Made by a program: the position numbers and the translations under genes. From Verrucomicrobiales bacterium (lineage in GTDB: Bacteria; Verrucomicrobiota; Verrucomicrobiia; Methylacidiphilales; JAAUTS01), in NCBI GenBank assembly GCA_031256975.1, contig JAIRPN010000019.1:25907-89906 (forward strand): a DNA stretch of 64,000 nucleotides, in the 5' to 3' direction. Shown here piece by piece: positions 25,185 through 34,506 of the stretch. The notes under the pieces were generated by a model. The model did no database searches. It was not told where the DNA came from and was given only the letters and a program-made list of their open reading frames with translations. Each line of letters opens with the position of its first letter. Position 1 is the stretch's first letter.

Positions 25185-27077
25185 ATGTTTGATTACCCCA
25201 AGGAATACGATGTTGTCGTAGCGGGTGCCGGTCATGCAGGCTGCGAGGCGGCCTTGGCGGCGGCGCGGATGGGGTGTCGGACTTTGCTGCTGACCATGAA
25301 TCTGGATACGGTGGCGCAGATGAGTTGTAATCCGGCGATTGGCGGACTGGCCAAGGGCCATATTGTTCGTGAAATCGATGCCCTCGGTGGCGCGATGGGG
25401 TTGAATACCGATGCCACTGGCATTCAGTTTCGCATGCTGAATACCAAAAAAGGCCCGAGTGTTCGCGCGCCGCGTGCCCAGTGTGACAAGAAGGCTTATC
25501 AATTCCGTATGAAAGCGGTGCTGGAACGCACCCCGAATCTTGATCTTAAGCAGGGAGACATCGCCGACCTTGAAGTCGCTAATGACCAAATCACGGCGCT
25601 AACCACGACCATGGGGGTACGCTACCGAACCAAGACCGTGGTCATCACCACCGGCACCTTTTTGAAAGCCCTCATGCATGTGGGATTGAAAAATGCCACC
25701 GGGGGTCGCATGGGTGACGGGGTGAGCAATTTTTCCGACTGCCTGCGCCGTCTTGGCTTTAGCGTCGAGCGACTGAAAACCGGAACCCCCCCTCGCCTCA
25801 ACGGCAAGACTATCGACTTTTCCAAATGCCAGCGTCAGGATGGTGATACCCCTCCTCCGGCCTTCAGTTACATGGCGGATACGATCTCCCAGGACGCTAA
25901 TGACGAACTGACCAAGCACGAAATTTTCACCCTGAACAGCTGGAATCCGCGAATGTTCCACGTGGAACAAATCCCCTGCTGGATCACTCATACCAATCAA
26001 AAAACCGCTGAAATCATCCGCGCTAACTTGGATAAATCTCCCCTTTATTGCGGAATCATCCAAGGCATCGGTCCGCGTTATTGCCCTTCGCTTGAGGATA
26101 AAATTGTCCGTTTCGCCCACAAGGAATCCCATCAGGTTTTCCTGGAGCCGGAAGGGCGGCATACGGACGAATATTACATTAATGGTTGCTCCACCTCCCT
26201 GCCCATCGAGGCGCAATATGCCTTTATCCGCAGCATTAGCGGCTTGGAAAATGCCGAGATCATGCGTGCCGGTTATGCGGTGGAATACGATTTTTGTCCC
26301 CCTACCCAGCTCCACCCGACGCTAATGACGAAAAATGTTGAAGGGTTATTTTTCGCTGGGCAAATCAATGGCACTTCCGGTTATGAGGAAGCCGCCGTGC
26401 AAGGTTTGATGGCGGGCGCCAATGCCGCGCTGTGGTTGCAGCAGAAAACCCCTTTCATCCTTGGCCGTCACGAGGCTTACGTCGGGGTGTTGATTGATGA
26501 TTTGGTGACCAAGGGAACCAAGGAGCCTTATCGCATGTTTACCTCCCGTGCCGAATATCGTCTCCTGCTCCGCCAGGATAATGCCGATCTCCGCCTCACC
26601 AAGCGTGGCGCGGAAATTGGTTTGGTGCAACCCGAGCGGGTCGCCCGGGTCGATGAAAAATTACGCCAGATCGACGAAATGAAAAGCCGTCTGCGCCAGA
26701 CTCGTGTGGATGGTGTGTTGCTGGCGGATTGGTTGAAACGCCCGGAAATCACTTGGGAGAACCTGCCTGCCGAATTTCAGGACGCTAACGACGAAGTTGC
26801 GGCGCAAGTCGAAACTGACATCAAATATGCCGGTTACGTCGCGCGTGAATTGGTTCAAATTGAACGTGCCCGCGAGATGGAAGAAAAACTGATTCCCGAC
26901 TGGGTGGATTACACCAAGATCCAGGGCCTGAAAACCGAGGCGCGCATGAAATTGAACGAGGTTCGCCCGCGCAGCTTTGGCCAGGCGGCACGCGTCAGTG
27001 GCATCAATCCCGCCGACATCGCCATCCTGAGCGTCTGGGTCAAACGCGGAAAAAAGGCCGCTAATGGTGAAGTATGA
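25185..27077 (+). CDS. mnmG: tRNA uridine-5-carboxymethylaminomethyl modification enzyme MnmG
   Basis: A 630-residue FAD enzyme that, with MnmE, modifies U34 of tRNAs. The FAD motif GAGHAGCEAALAAARMG (residues 11-27), SCNPAIGGLAKGHIVREIDALGG, the PSVRAPRAQCDKKAY segment and the C-terminal YKVPQ-like helical part (DWVDYTKIQGLKTEARMKLNEVRP) are family hallmarks. Length is normal. It carries at least nine copies of the iterated motif in frame, for example DANDE at about 25893 and 26781, in positions where homologues vary. It overlaps the following VOC gene by four bases. Confidence 0.97.
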   Translation: MFDYPKEYDVVVAGAGHAGCEAALAAARMGCRTLLLTMNLDTVAQMSCNPAIGGLAKGHIVREIDALGGAMGLNTDATGIQFRMLNTKKGPSVRAPRAQCDKKAYQFRMKAVLERTPNLDLKQGDIADLEVANDQITALTTTMGVRYRTKTVVITTGTFLKALMHVGLKNATGGRMGDGVSNFSDCLRRLGFSVERLKTGTPPRLNGKTIDFSKCQRQDGDTPPPAFSYMADTISQDANDELTKHEIFTLNSWNPRMFHVEQIPCWITHTNQKTAEIIRANLDKSPLYCGIIQGIGPRYCPSLEDKIVRFAHKESHQVFLEPEGRHTDEYYINGCSTSLPIEAQYAFIRSISGLENAEIMRAGYAVEYDFCPPTQLHPTLMTKNVEGLFFAGQINGTSGYEEAAVQGLMAGANAALWLQQKTPFILGRHEAYVGVLIDDLVTKGTKEPYRMFTSRAEYRLLLRQDNADLRLTKRGAEIGLVQPERVARVDEKLRQIDEMKSRLRQTRVDGVLLADWLKRPEITWENLPAEFQDANDEVAAQVETDIKYAGYVARELVQIERAREMEEKLIPDWVDYTKIQGLKTEARMKLNEVRPRSFGQAARVSGINPADIAILSVWVKRGKKAANGEV

Positions 27078-27463
27078 TCAAAGCCGAAGCCTTGCATCAC
27101 ATCGCGGTGATTTGTTCGGATTATGAAAAATCCAAAAAATTTTACACCCAAATTTTGGGGCTAACGGTGATCCGTGAGACTTTCCGCGCCGAGCGGAATT
27201 CCTACAAATTGGATCTGGCGCTCAACGGTCAATATTTGATCGAGCTGTTTTCCTTTCCCAATCCGCCGCCGCGTCCGACCCAGCCGGAGGCGAGGGGACT
27301 GCGGCATCTGGCATTCGCGGTTGGCGACCTGGAAAAATCAGTTAAGTCGTTGATTGATAACAAGATAAGTGTTGAATCAGTGCGCATGGATGAATTCACC
27401 GGGAAAAAATTCACCTTTTTCTCCGATCCCGACGGTTTGCCGATTGAACTCTACGAACGCTAA
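27074..27463 (+). CDS. VOC-family glyoxalase-like protein (YaeR type)
   Basis: A 129-residue VOC protein. ALHHIAVICSDYEKSKKFYTQILGL is the first metal-binding module (His at position 8-9) and LRHLAFAVGDLEKS the second; the end DPDGLPIELYE supplies the last Glu ligand. All four typical metal ligands are therefore present. YaeR/GloA2-like proteins have this layout. The ATGA overlap with mnmG indicates co-translation. The stop TAA lies in a motif copy (CGCTAACC). Confidence 0.85.
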   Translation: MIKAEALHHIAVICSDYEKSKKFYTQILGLTVIRETFRAERNSYKLDLALNGQYLIELFSFPNPPPRPTQPEARGLRHLAFAVGDLEKSVKSLIDNKISVESVRMDEFTGKKFTFFSDPDGLPIELYER

Positions 27464-27501
27464 CCATGAGTTGCGTTGGCATTGACTAACAATCAAATGG
27501 C

Positions 27502-27626
27502 TTTGCACAAGAAGTCCAAATAAACCCATCCGCTCACCCTGAGCTTGTCGAAGGGTGAACCTGTCCCCTGAGTAAAGTCATGCTTCGACAAGCTCAGGGT
27601 GAGCGGAGAAGGGAGAGATTTAGGAA
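27502..27626. mobile_element. MITE-like repeat, copy 2 (inverted relative to 11341-11482)
   Basis: 125 bases matching the reverse complement of the element at 11341-11482 with about ten differences, including the CTGAGCTTGTCGAAG inverted arms. Only one terminal repeat is intact (GGCTTTGCACAAGAAGTCC at the left end); the other end is lost 28 bases before the stop of the next gene. Confidence 0.8.
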
Positions 27627-27653
27627 TTTTAAGATTGCCGTTAGCGTCACGGA

Positions 27654-28394
27654 TTAATTCGCGCGCTGCCTGGCTTCGTTCTTGATGGCGGAGAACAAAA
27701 TGGCCTGCTCGGCGTATTCGATCCACGGGCCGTAGGGCACCTCGTCGTTGTCGACGAATCGCCAGTTAGTCTTGTCGAGGCCGCTCAGGCCGAGATAGTC
27801 GCGCACCGCCGGGGAAACGTCCAGCCCGGCCTTGTTGAAGTCCGACGGGCGGTCGGTGCCAAACACATATTTCACATGATCGTAGCGCAGCGGGCCGACA
27901 TCCTCCCATTGGGCGAAGCAGACGCGACCCTTGAACTCGATCATGATCCAGCGGCCCTGGCATTGGGATTGCAGCGGATTGTCCCTGTAGGTTTGCTTGC
28001 TGTACCACGGCACATACTTGGCGGCGAGTTCGGGGTATTTGATATCGTTGAAAGGCAGCGCCACGTAGAACGGATTCAGCGTCGGCGCGAATTTTTTCGG
28101 CAAGGTGGTCAACTGTGCCGAGGCCACGCGTTTTTCCGGGTGGTCGACGCCGCCGTAATTGCGGGTCCATGCGCGATCCCAGGCGCTGGCGTAGTTGGTC
28201 GTGTCGCTATAACTGGTGGAACCTTGGCCGATCCAAAAATAAGTGGTGACGATGTTGCGCTTGACCGGATACGCGGAATGCAGCGTGATGTCCTTGAGAG
28301 TAAGATAGGGGGTAGGGGAATCCTTGGGTTCCGCCAGCGCCGGCCGAATCCAGAGCGCGCAAAAAATTGCAATCACCCATAAGACCCGATTCAT
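27654..28394 (-). CDS. Secreted protein of unknown function
   Basis: A 246-residue protein with a signal peptide (MNRVLWVIAIFCALWIRPALA-EP). The mature part contains CQGRWIMIEFKGRVCFAQWEDVGPLRYDHVKYVFGTDRP and LDVSPAVRDYLGLSGLDKTNWRFVDNDEVPYGPW. The single Cys pair (CQGR, VCFAQ) may form a disulfide. The AQWEDVGP and LDVSPAVRDYL segments recall double-psi beta-barrel (RlpA-like) proteins, but this is only a resemblance. It is followed downstream by MITE copy 2. Confidence 0.65.
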   Translation of the reverse strand: MNRVLWVIAIFCALWIRPALAEPKDSPTPYLTLKDITLHSAYPVKRNIVTTYFWIGQGSTSYSDTTNYASAWDRAWTRNYGGVDHPEKRVASAQLTTLPKKFAPTLNPFYVALPFNDIKYPELAAKYVPWYSKQTYRDNPLQSQCQGRWIMIEFKGRVCFAQWEDVGPLRYDHVKYVFGTDRPSDFNKAGLDVSPAVRDYLGLSGLDKTNWRFVDNDEVPYGPWIEYAEQAILFSAIKNEARQRAN

Positions 28395-28506
28395 AGGTCC
28401 GTAAAATAAGAATGTCAGCGAAAGAAGTCAAATATTTTTATGCTTTAGCCAGTAAAAATATCCGTAACCCTGCATTGTTTTGCGAGCTTAGTTATGAATC
28501 GGGAAA

Positions 28507-30150
28507 TCAGGATTTCGGCAACGCGGCGCGGGCTTGCTTGATCGCGTCGATGGCTTCCTTGCGCGGCAGGTTATCGCCGCTAATGGCGAGCACTTTTTGG
28601 AAGAATTGGATCGCCAGTTCGTTTTCACCGGCGTCCTTCAACTGCATGCCTTGCTGGTAGTAATTGCAGGCGCTCCAAAGGCTTTCGAAATCGGCCTTGC
28701 CGTTGCAGGTGCGGGTGGCGTCGTGGATGACGTTGAGGTAAATCAGGCAGTTTTTCCAATCCCGTTTCCCGGCAAGTTCGCCGACGCGGCGGATGACGGC
28801 GTCGGTGGCGCGCTCGCCCTTTTTAATTTGGCCGGGGAAGTCTTTCAGGCCGTAGTATTTGACGATGCCCGCCGTTAGCGCCTGCTGGTAAATGTCGTCG
28901 ACTTGCGCCGCCCAGGGGCTTGGCGAGAGGCGGAAGGTGGCTTCGCTGTTGAAGGAAGTGAAGCTGTTGGAGTCGACGGCGTTCTGCAGATTCTGCACCC
29001 GCTTCACCGCGTCACGCAGGCTGGACACATCGTCGCGATAGGTGTTGTAGGGCAGCAGATTGGCGTAGGCGTTGACGCGGGAGAGCAATTTTTTGATGTC
29101 GCGGTTCTTTTGGTAATCGGCAAACCAGCGGTTGATTTGCGTGTCGATTTTGCCAAAGGCCTCGTCATTGGCGTCCGGCGCCTTGTCCAGTGCGACCGCG
29201 GTTTTCACGTCCAGCCAGCCTTTCGGCAATAAGGAAAGATCCGCGTCCGAGTTCTCGTTCAGGTTGCGGATGTAATTCGCCATTTGCTTGTAATTGCCCT
29301 GCTGCTCGGCGGCGGCGATGTTGGCGGCGTACTCGACAGTGCGGCGGAGGCTTTCGATCTTGCGGTAGAACGAGCGGACGTTGTTGAAGTTGGAATAAAG
29401 CTGGTCGACATCATCCTTGACGGCATCCAGTTCCTGGGCGGTTTTCGCCGTCGACAATTTCGTCATTAGCGGCTGGAGCGCTTGGTTGAATTGCGCGGTG
29501 GAATTTTTTTGCAATTCGTCACGAACGGCGCGCAGCTTGGCGGGATTGGCGAAGCGGGAATAGCGGTCGGAAATGAGATTGTTCAGGATGCTGAATTGCA
29601 GGCCAATGTTGCCGTCTGTACCGGCGTCGAGGTAATTGGCCCACTGGTTGAGGAAATTGTTGGCGTTGTTCAAGCGCTGGCGCAGGCGGTTCAGCTCGCG
29701 GTCGCCCCGTTGCAGGGCGGGGGAATTTTGCAGATCCTGCAACTGGTCGATAAGGGGATCCAGGTCTTTCGACGATTTCGCGGTTAGCGCCTTGGTTTCC
29801 AGTTCGGCGAGGAATTGGTTGGTCTTCGCCGTTAGCGTCTCAAGGCTGGCGGCGCGCGCCTTCTCCAGTTCGGTCAAAATGTTCTGCCAGGTTTTTTTGT
29901 CGGTGTCGTTCTTGCTTTGCGCCAGTCCGTTCTTGGCGATGCGGATTGCGTTGCCCCAGTCGTCGTTGCCGACGAAATCCTGCAACTGCGAGACTTGTTG
30001 CACATTATACAGCGCCGCGGAACTGTCGCTTGTGGAAAATGATCCGGCGTAGACGGACAGGCGTTTTTTCACATCCTGCGCCATTAGCGGCGAAATAGCG
30101 GTGAGGGAAAAAATCAGGGCAACGGCACCGGCGAGACGGGGAGTTTTCAT
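28507..30150 (-). CDS. Large secreted helical protein of unknown function
   Basis: A 547-residue exported protein. The signal peptide MKTPRLAGAVALIFSLTAISPLMA is cleaved before QDVKKRL. The rest is almost all alpha-helical and rich in Gln, Lys, Asp and Asn (LTELEKARAASLETLTAKTNQFLAELETK, KTAQELDAVKDDVDQLYSNF), suggesting a coiled-coil or TPR-like periplasmic scaffold; the last 70 residues (ACNYYQQGMQLKDAGENELAIQFFQKVL) read as one TPR-like hairpin. No enzyme motif. Seven motif copies lie in or just beside the gene. Its 3' neighbour is a separate unit. Confidence 0.7.
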   Translation of the reverse strand: MKTPRLAGAVALIFSLTAISPLMAQDVKKRLSVYAGSFSTSDSSAALYNVQQVSQLQDFVGNDDWGNAIRIAKNGLAQSKNDTDKKTWQNILTELEKARAASLETLTAKTNQFLAELETKALTAKSSKDLDPLIDQLQDLQNSPALQRGDRELNRLRQRLNNANNFLNQWANYLDAGTDGNIGLQFSILNNLISDRYSRFANPAKLRAVRDELQKNSTAQFNQALQPLMTKLSTAKTAQELDAVKDDVDQLYSNFNNVRSFYRKIESLRRTVEYAANIAAAEQQGNYKQMANYIRNLNENSDADLSLLPKGWLDVKTAVALDKAPDANDEAFGKIDTQINRWFADYQKNRDIKKLLSRVNAYANLLPYNTYRDDVSSLRDAVKRVQNLQNAVDSNSFTSFNSEATFRLSPSPWAAQVDDIYQQALTAGIVKYYGLKDFPGQIKKGERATDAVIRRVGELAGKRDWKNCLIYLNVIHDATRTCNGKADFESLWSACNYYQQGMQLKDAGENELAIQFFQKVLAISGDNLPRKEAIDAIKQARAALPKS

Positions 30151-30246
30151 GCGCTACTTGTAATTCATTGCCAAAAGGCTGGCAAGCGGCGAAATGTAAA
30201 AAAATTGTGATAAGTTTTTCTGGTTTTTAAGGTTACAGGGTTTAGC

Positions 30247-30828
30247 ATGAACGGCATGAGCATTGATGTTACCGAACGACTCGCCAAGCATCTCTACAAA
30301 ACCCCCGATATCTGCCAAGCCGCCTTCGTCGCCTCCACTTCACGTGTGATGGGCGATGTCACGCTCGGCAAGGACGCCAGCGTCTGGTACCACTGCGTAC
30401 TGCGCGGTGATATCAATTCGATCAAGATCGGCGAGGGGAGCAATATCCAGGACGGCACCATCGTGCATTTGTCCGATGACTATGGTGTTGAAATCGGCAA
30501 TTATACCACGGTCGGTCACAGGGCGATGATCCACGGCTGCAAGATCGGCAATGAATGCCTGATCGGCATGGGCGCGACAATCCTCGATGGCGCGGTGATA
30601 GGCGACCGGTGTATCATTGGCGCTTGTTCACTGGTCACCAAGGGCATGAAAGTGCCGGATGGCTCGATGGTTTTTGGCAATCCCGCCGTGGTCAAACGCC
30701 TGCTCACCGAGGAAGAACAAAAGGGCATCCGCCACTGGGCGGAAAAATATATCAAGGTTGCCAAGGCGCATCTTGATTACCGCCATACCGTGCAGTCCGT
30801 TGCCCGCAAGGCGGCACGGATGGAGTGA
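30247..30828 (+). CDS. Gamma carbonic anhydrase-family hexapeptide protein
   Basis: A 193-residue left-handed beta-helix protein. Hexapeptide turns run from residue 30 to 135, including VTLGKDASVWYHCVLRGDINSIKIGEGSNIQDGTIVHL and IGNYTTVGHRAMIHGCKIGNECLIGMGATILDGAVIGD. The histidines in VHL, GHR and HGC are at the metal-ligand positions of gamma carbonic anhydrases (YrdA/PaaY group). It probably binds zinc or iron; true carbonic anhydrase activity is common but not assured in this branch. It is transcribed divergently from the secreted protein at 28507-30150. Confidence 0.9.
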   Translation: MNGMSIDVTERLAKHLYKTPDICQAAFVASTSRVMGDVTLGKDASVWYHCVLRGDINSIKIGEGSNIQDGTIVHLSDDYGVEIGNYTTVGHRAMIHGCKIGNECLIGMGATILDGAVIGDRCIIGACSLVTKGMKVPDGSMVFGNPAVVKRLLTEEEQKGIRHWAEKYIKVAKAHLDYRHTVQSVARKAARME

Positions 30829-30955
30829 GAAGTTTTTTACCGGTTGCCTGGCATTGGTGATCGGTATTGTTTGCGCGCCAAAGATTTTTGTTACCTTTGG
30901 TTCCTTTGTTAGTCTGACTTCCGCCAATGACAAATTTCGCCATTAGCGGGTTCAT

Positions 30956-32872
30956 TCAATAACTCCGTTTGCCTGAGGAGTTTTCGTAGTAGTTGATGTA
31001 GGCGCGATTCAGCACTTTGTAACCGCCGGGGGTTGGATATTTGCCGGTGAAATACCAGTCGCCACTGTGATTGGGCAGGGCCTTGTGCAGGTTTTCCACG
31101 GTTTGGAACACCAGCTTGACCTCGCCGTGCCAGTTTTCGAGCTTCGGGGTTACCAACTGCGAAATTTTTTCCGAAATCTGCTGGGTGGTGAAGCGATCGT
31201 AGATGCGTTTGACGTGATTTTGCAATTGCACGTCAGGTTTGCCGGATTGCGCCACGCAGTCGCGATACACTTCCTGCAACAATTCGGTCTGGCCGGTATC
31301 TTTGAGCAGGGCAACGACAGCCTGGAAGGCGATGAACTTGCCGAGTTCCGACATGTCGATGCCGTAACAGTCGGGGTAGCGGATTTGCGGCGAGGTTGAA
31401 GCGATCAGGATTTTTTTCGGATTCAACCGGGCGAGAATCTTGATGACCGAATTTTTCAGCGTGGTGCCGCGCACGATGGAGTCGTCCACGCAGACCAGCG
31501 TGTCGTCCGGGTTGAGCGTGCCGTAGGTGATGTCGTACACGTGCGAGGCCAGCTGGTTGCGGTCGCTTTCCTGGCTGATGAAGGTGCGCAGCTTGATGTC
31601 CTTGTTGGCGACCTTGTCGGTGCGAGGCCAGCCGCGTAGGATCAGGCTGTCGAGGAAATCCTCGGTCAGCGTGCCTTGGCGCGAAGCTTTCAGGATGTCG
31701 TCGCGCACTTCCAAGCGGCGGCGCAGGCGCAGGGATTCCAGCAGACCGTAATAACCAATTTCCGCGGTGTTCGGGATGAAGCTGAACACCGAGTGGTCGA
31801 AATCGTGGTTGATTTCCTGCAGTATTTGCTCGCTCAGCAACGCGCCGAGGCGTTTGCGTTCGCGGTAAATCTCCTGGTCGTTGCCGCGCGAAAAATAAAT
31901 GCGCTCGAAGGAGCAGGATTTCTGCGGCGCGGGTTCGTGATATTCGCCGATCGAAAATTCGCCGGTTTTCTTGATCACGTAAACGTGGCCGGGCTTGGCT
32001 TCCTGGATGTCCTTGAATTCCTGGTCAAAGACCGTCATGAGCGGCGCGCGTTCGGAGGCGAAGGCAACGACTTCGTCGTTAGCGAAGTAGAACAGCGGAC
32101 GGATGCCCACCGGGTCGCGCAGCGCGAAGGCGTCGCCGTTGCCGACCGCGCCGATCAGGGAATAGCCGCCGTCCCAGGGACGTGAGGCGTTCTTGATGAT
32201 ATCGACCAGATTAAGCTGGTCGCTGATGCCTTGGGCGATGTCGGTGCCTTCCAGGCCTTGGTCGCGCAGCTTGCGGTAAATCGCGTCGTGTTCCTGATCG
32301 AGGTAAAAACCGATTTCTTCCAGCAGGGTCTGGGTATCGGTGCTGAAAATCGGGTGCTGGCCGTGGTTGACCAGCCGCTTGTTCAGTTCCTCGTTGTTGG
32401 TGATATTGAAATTACCGGCCAGCACCAGGTTTTTGGTCGGCCAATTGCTGCGGCGGAAATACGGGTGGCAGGCGCTGATGTTGTAGCCGCCCGAGGTGCC
32501 GTAACGCAGGTGGCCGAGGTAGATTTCCGCACCGTAGTCGAAATTGTCCTTCACCGTTTGCGCGAATTCGGGATGCACGGTTCCAGCCTTGACCATGGCG
32601 TCATATTGGCCGAACAGTTTCTTGAAGATACGGTCCAACGAATTGCGCTTCATTTCGCGCTCGCGGAAGATGTAGGGATAACCGGGGGAGGTGTTGAGTT
32701 TGACCGCCGCCACGCCCGCGCCGTCCTGGCCGCGGTTGTGCTGCTTTTCCATCAGCAGGTACAATTTGAACAAACCCCAGAGCGGCGAATTGTATTTTTC
32801 GTAGTAGTAGGACAGCGGCTTGAGCAGGCGCACGAAGGCGACACCACACTCGTGTTTAATCGGGTCGCTCAT
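30956..32872 (-). CDS. purF: Amidophosphoribosyltransferase
   Basis: A 638-residue enzyme of the first step of purine synthesis: PRPP plus glutamine gives phosphoribosylamine. The N-terminal glutaminase is of the Ntn type with nucleophile Cys9 in HECGVAF, which needs removal of eight residues. KQHNRGQDGAGV is the glutaminase signature, and the PRTase loop is LVCVDDSIVRGTTLKNS (about 470). It is about 130 residues longer than E. coli PurF, matching the long form in Bacteroidetes and PVC bacteria. purE and purK lie 5 kb away in the opposite direction, so the pathway genes are scattered. Confidence 0.93.
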   Translation of the reverse strand: MSDPIKHECGVAFVRLLKPLSYYYEKYNSPLWGLFKLYLLMEKQHNRGQDGAGVAAVKLNTSPGYPYIFREREMKRNSLDRIFKKLFGQYDAMVKAGTVHPEFAQTVKDNFDYGAEIYLGHLRYGTSGGYNISACHPYFRRSNWPTKNLVLAGNFNITNNEELNKRLVNHGQHPIFSTDTQTLLEEIGFYLDQEHDAIYRKLRDQGLEGTDIAQGISDQLNLVDIIKNASRPWDGGYSLIGAVGNGDAFALRDPVGIRPLFYFANDEVVAFASERAPLMTVFDQEFKDIQEAKPGHVYVIKKTGEFSIGEYHEPAPQKSCSFERIYFSRGNDQEIYRERKRLGALLSEQILQEINHDFDHSVFSFIPNTAEIGYYGLLESLRLRRRLEVRDDILKASRQGTLTEDFLDSLILRGWPRTDKVANKDIKLRTFISQESDRNQLASHVYDITYGTLNPDDTLVCVDDSIVRGTTLKNSVIKILARLNPKKILIASTSPQIRYPDCYGIDMSELGKFIAFQAVVALLKDTGQTELLQEVYRDCVAQSGKPDVQLQNHVKRIYDRFTTQQISEKISQLVTPKLENWHGEVKLVFQTVENLHKALPNHSGDWYFTGKYPTPGGYKVLNRAYINYYENSSGKRSY

Positions 32873-32984
32873 ATTTAGAAGTTACGTTGGGTTTGAAATC
32901 CGGCAAGCGGGGAAATCATAATCCGACAATAGGGACACTATCGCCGCCGACAAGAACCATTGCGGAAATTTTTTGCCAGCAATG

Positions 32985-33018
32985 CCGCTAATGATGAAAC
33001 GGTGGCTCGCCGTTAGCG
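32985..33018 (-). terminator. Inverted pair of iterated motifs after the NlpC/P60-like gene
   Basis: CCGCTAATG (32985-32993) and CGTTAGCGG (33011-33019) face each other about 17 bases apart, next to the stop of the gene at 33021. The stem has one mismatch and no T-run, so any terminator role is weak; the arrangement mirrors that at 3498-3543. Confidence 0.45.
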
Positions 33019-33020
33019 GG

Positions 33021-33659
33021 TCAAAACACCCGCTTGAGCTTATCGCTTTTAAAAACGCTGACCGGGGTGATCATCTCGCGATCCAGTGGCAACTGACCGT
33101 TTTCCATGCCACGGATGAAACTTTCGCTGGGTTTCCAATTCAAATCCCCGAGTTTTTGCCATTGTCCCAGCTGGATGCCCAGTGCGTGGTTGTACACTTT
33201 GTAAACCAGTTCGGAACAATAGATTTCCGTGTCATCCGGCGCGTAATGGTAATCGTAGGGTTTATTGAGGAATTTTTTGATTTCCGCGGTGATTTTCCCT
33301 CGCTGTTCCTCATTAAGATTGGGCACGCGCAGTGCGGCAACCTTGATGCTGCGACCGCGACCGATCCACAGATGCAACGGCGTGTAATGAACATCGCCAA
33401 TAGCCTCAGCCACCTGCCATTGGTCGTTTTCCCGGACCAGAATGCCGCAATGCGTCCATTCCGATTGGGTGATATTCCCGATTTCGTCGGCCAATTGTCC
33501 GTGGGGCAGGGTCTGGAACAGAATGTCACCCTCCTGTTTGTCGGCAAGCGCATAGGAGGCGTGGACGTCGACACGGTAAGTGATGGCTACGACCAACAGC
33601 AGAACCAGCAGGATGGACAGTCTGAGTTTGCCGAGGAAAGTCGGGGGAAATACTTTCAT
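33021..33659 (-). CDS. Permuted papain-like (YiiX/NlpC-P60) hydrolase, membrane anchored
   Basis: A 212-residue protein with an N-terminal helix (LRLSILLVLLLVVAITY) acting as signal anchor. The catalytic set of YiiX-type enzymes is visible: His in EWTHCGILV (about residue 68) and Cys in YCSELVYKVYN (about 145), in the circularly permuted order His then Cys. GDILFQ starts the domain. Substrates are probably peptidoglycan peptides or lipids. Downstream is the motif pair at 32985-33019. Confidence 0.8.
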   Translation of the reverse strand: MKVFPPTFLGKLRLSILLVLLLVVAITYRVDVHASYALADKQEGDILFQTLPHGQLADEIGNITQSEWTHCGILVRENDQWQVAEAIGDVHYTPLHLWIGRGRSIKVAALRVPNLNEEQRGKITAEIKKFLNKPYDYHYAPDDTEIYCSELVYKVYNHALGIQLGQWQKLGDLNWKPSESFIRGMENGQLPLDREMITPVSVFKSDKLKRVF

Positions 33660-33705
33660 GGTTAGCGAGTAATAACAGGACTAAACATCCAACACCAGCC
33701 AATTA

Positions 33706-34506
33706 TCAGTTTGCCTGCCTGCCGTCCTGGGAAGCCATTTCCCTAAGTTCCCTCAAAATCAAGCCGCACAGGGTTTCGTTGCCGGCAATGAGCGATATTT
33801 TTCTGTCGTTGCGGAAGTGGACAATTTTTCCACCCGCCTCCTCCACGAGCAGGAGGCCCGCTGCGACATCCCAAGGGTTTAGCGCCATTTCCCAATACCC
33901 GTCGAATCTGCCGTCGGCGACAAGGGCTAGGTCGTAGGCGGCTGAACCGAAGCGCCGGACGGCCCTGGCCTTGATGGACAGGTGATTGAAATAGGCCAGG
34001 TTGTTAACCGGATTTTGCGCGATATCGTAAGGGAATCCGGTCGCCAATACCGAGCTTTTCAAGCTGGTCTTTTTCGACACCGTTATTCTTTGGCCGTTGC
34101 GGTAGGCACCGTTTCCTTGGATGGCGGTGAACAGGTCGCCAACGACCGGATTATAGACCACGCCAAGCACGGTTTGGCCTTTGTGCTGCAAGGCGATTGA
34201 AACCGTGAAAATCGGCAGCCCCTGCGCGAAGTTGGTGGTGCCGTCCAAGGGATCGATCACCCACCGGTAATCCGAATGCAGATCGGATTCCCCCGACTCC
34301 TCGGTTAATACCGAATGTCCGGGAAAGTGGGTCCGGATATGGTTCAGGATCATTTCATCGGATTTTTTGTCGATTTCCGTGACCAGGTCTGTCTCCGTCG
34401 ATTTGGTATCGATGGACAGGTCGGCCTTGAACATGTTGTTTTTTTGAAAAGTTCCGACCTGTTTCGCCAGTTCGATGACCTGATTCAGTATTTCTTGATA
34501 ATTCAT
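33706..34506 (-). CDS. suhB: Inositol monophosphatase-family phosphatase
   Basis: A 266-residue magnesium phosphatase. The metal-binding motifs are EESGES (Glu, about residue 69), WVIDPLDGTTNFAQG (two Asp, residues 86-98) and WDVAAGLLLVEEAGG near the C terminus (about 215). It is of SuhB length and layout. It may act on inositol phosphate or, as in E. coli, assist rRNA synthesis. Its start overlaps the stop of the CDF-like gene upstream by four bases (ATGA). Confidence 0.88.
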   Translation of the reverse strand: MNYQEILNQVIELAKQVGTFQKNNMFKADLSIDTKSTETDLVTEIDKKSDEMILNHIRTHFPGHSVLTEESGESDLHSDYRWVIDPLDGTTNFAQGLPIFTVSIALQHKGQTVLGVVYNPVVGDLFTAIQGNGAYRNGQRITVSKKTSLKSSVLATGFPYDIAQNPVNNLAYFNHLSIKARAVRRFGSAAYDLALVADGRFDGYWEMALNPWDVAAGLLLVEEAGGKIVHFRNDRKISLIAGNETLCGLILRELREMASQDGRQAN

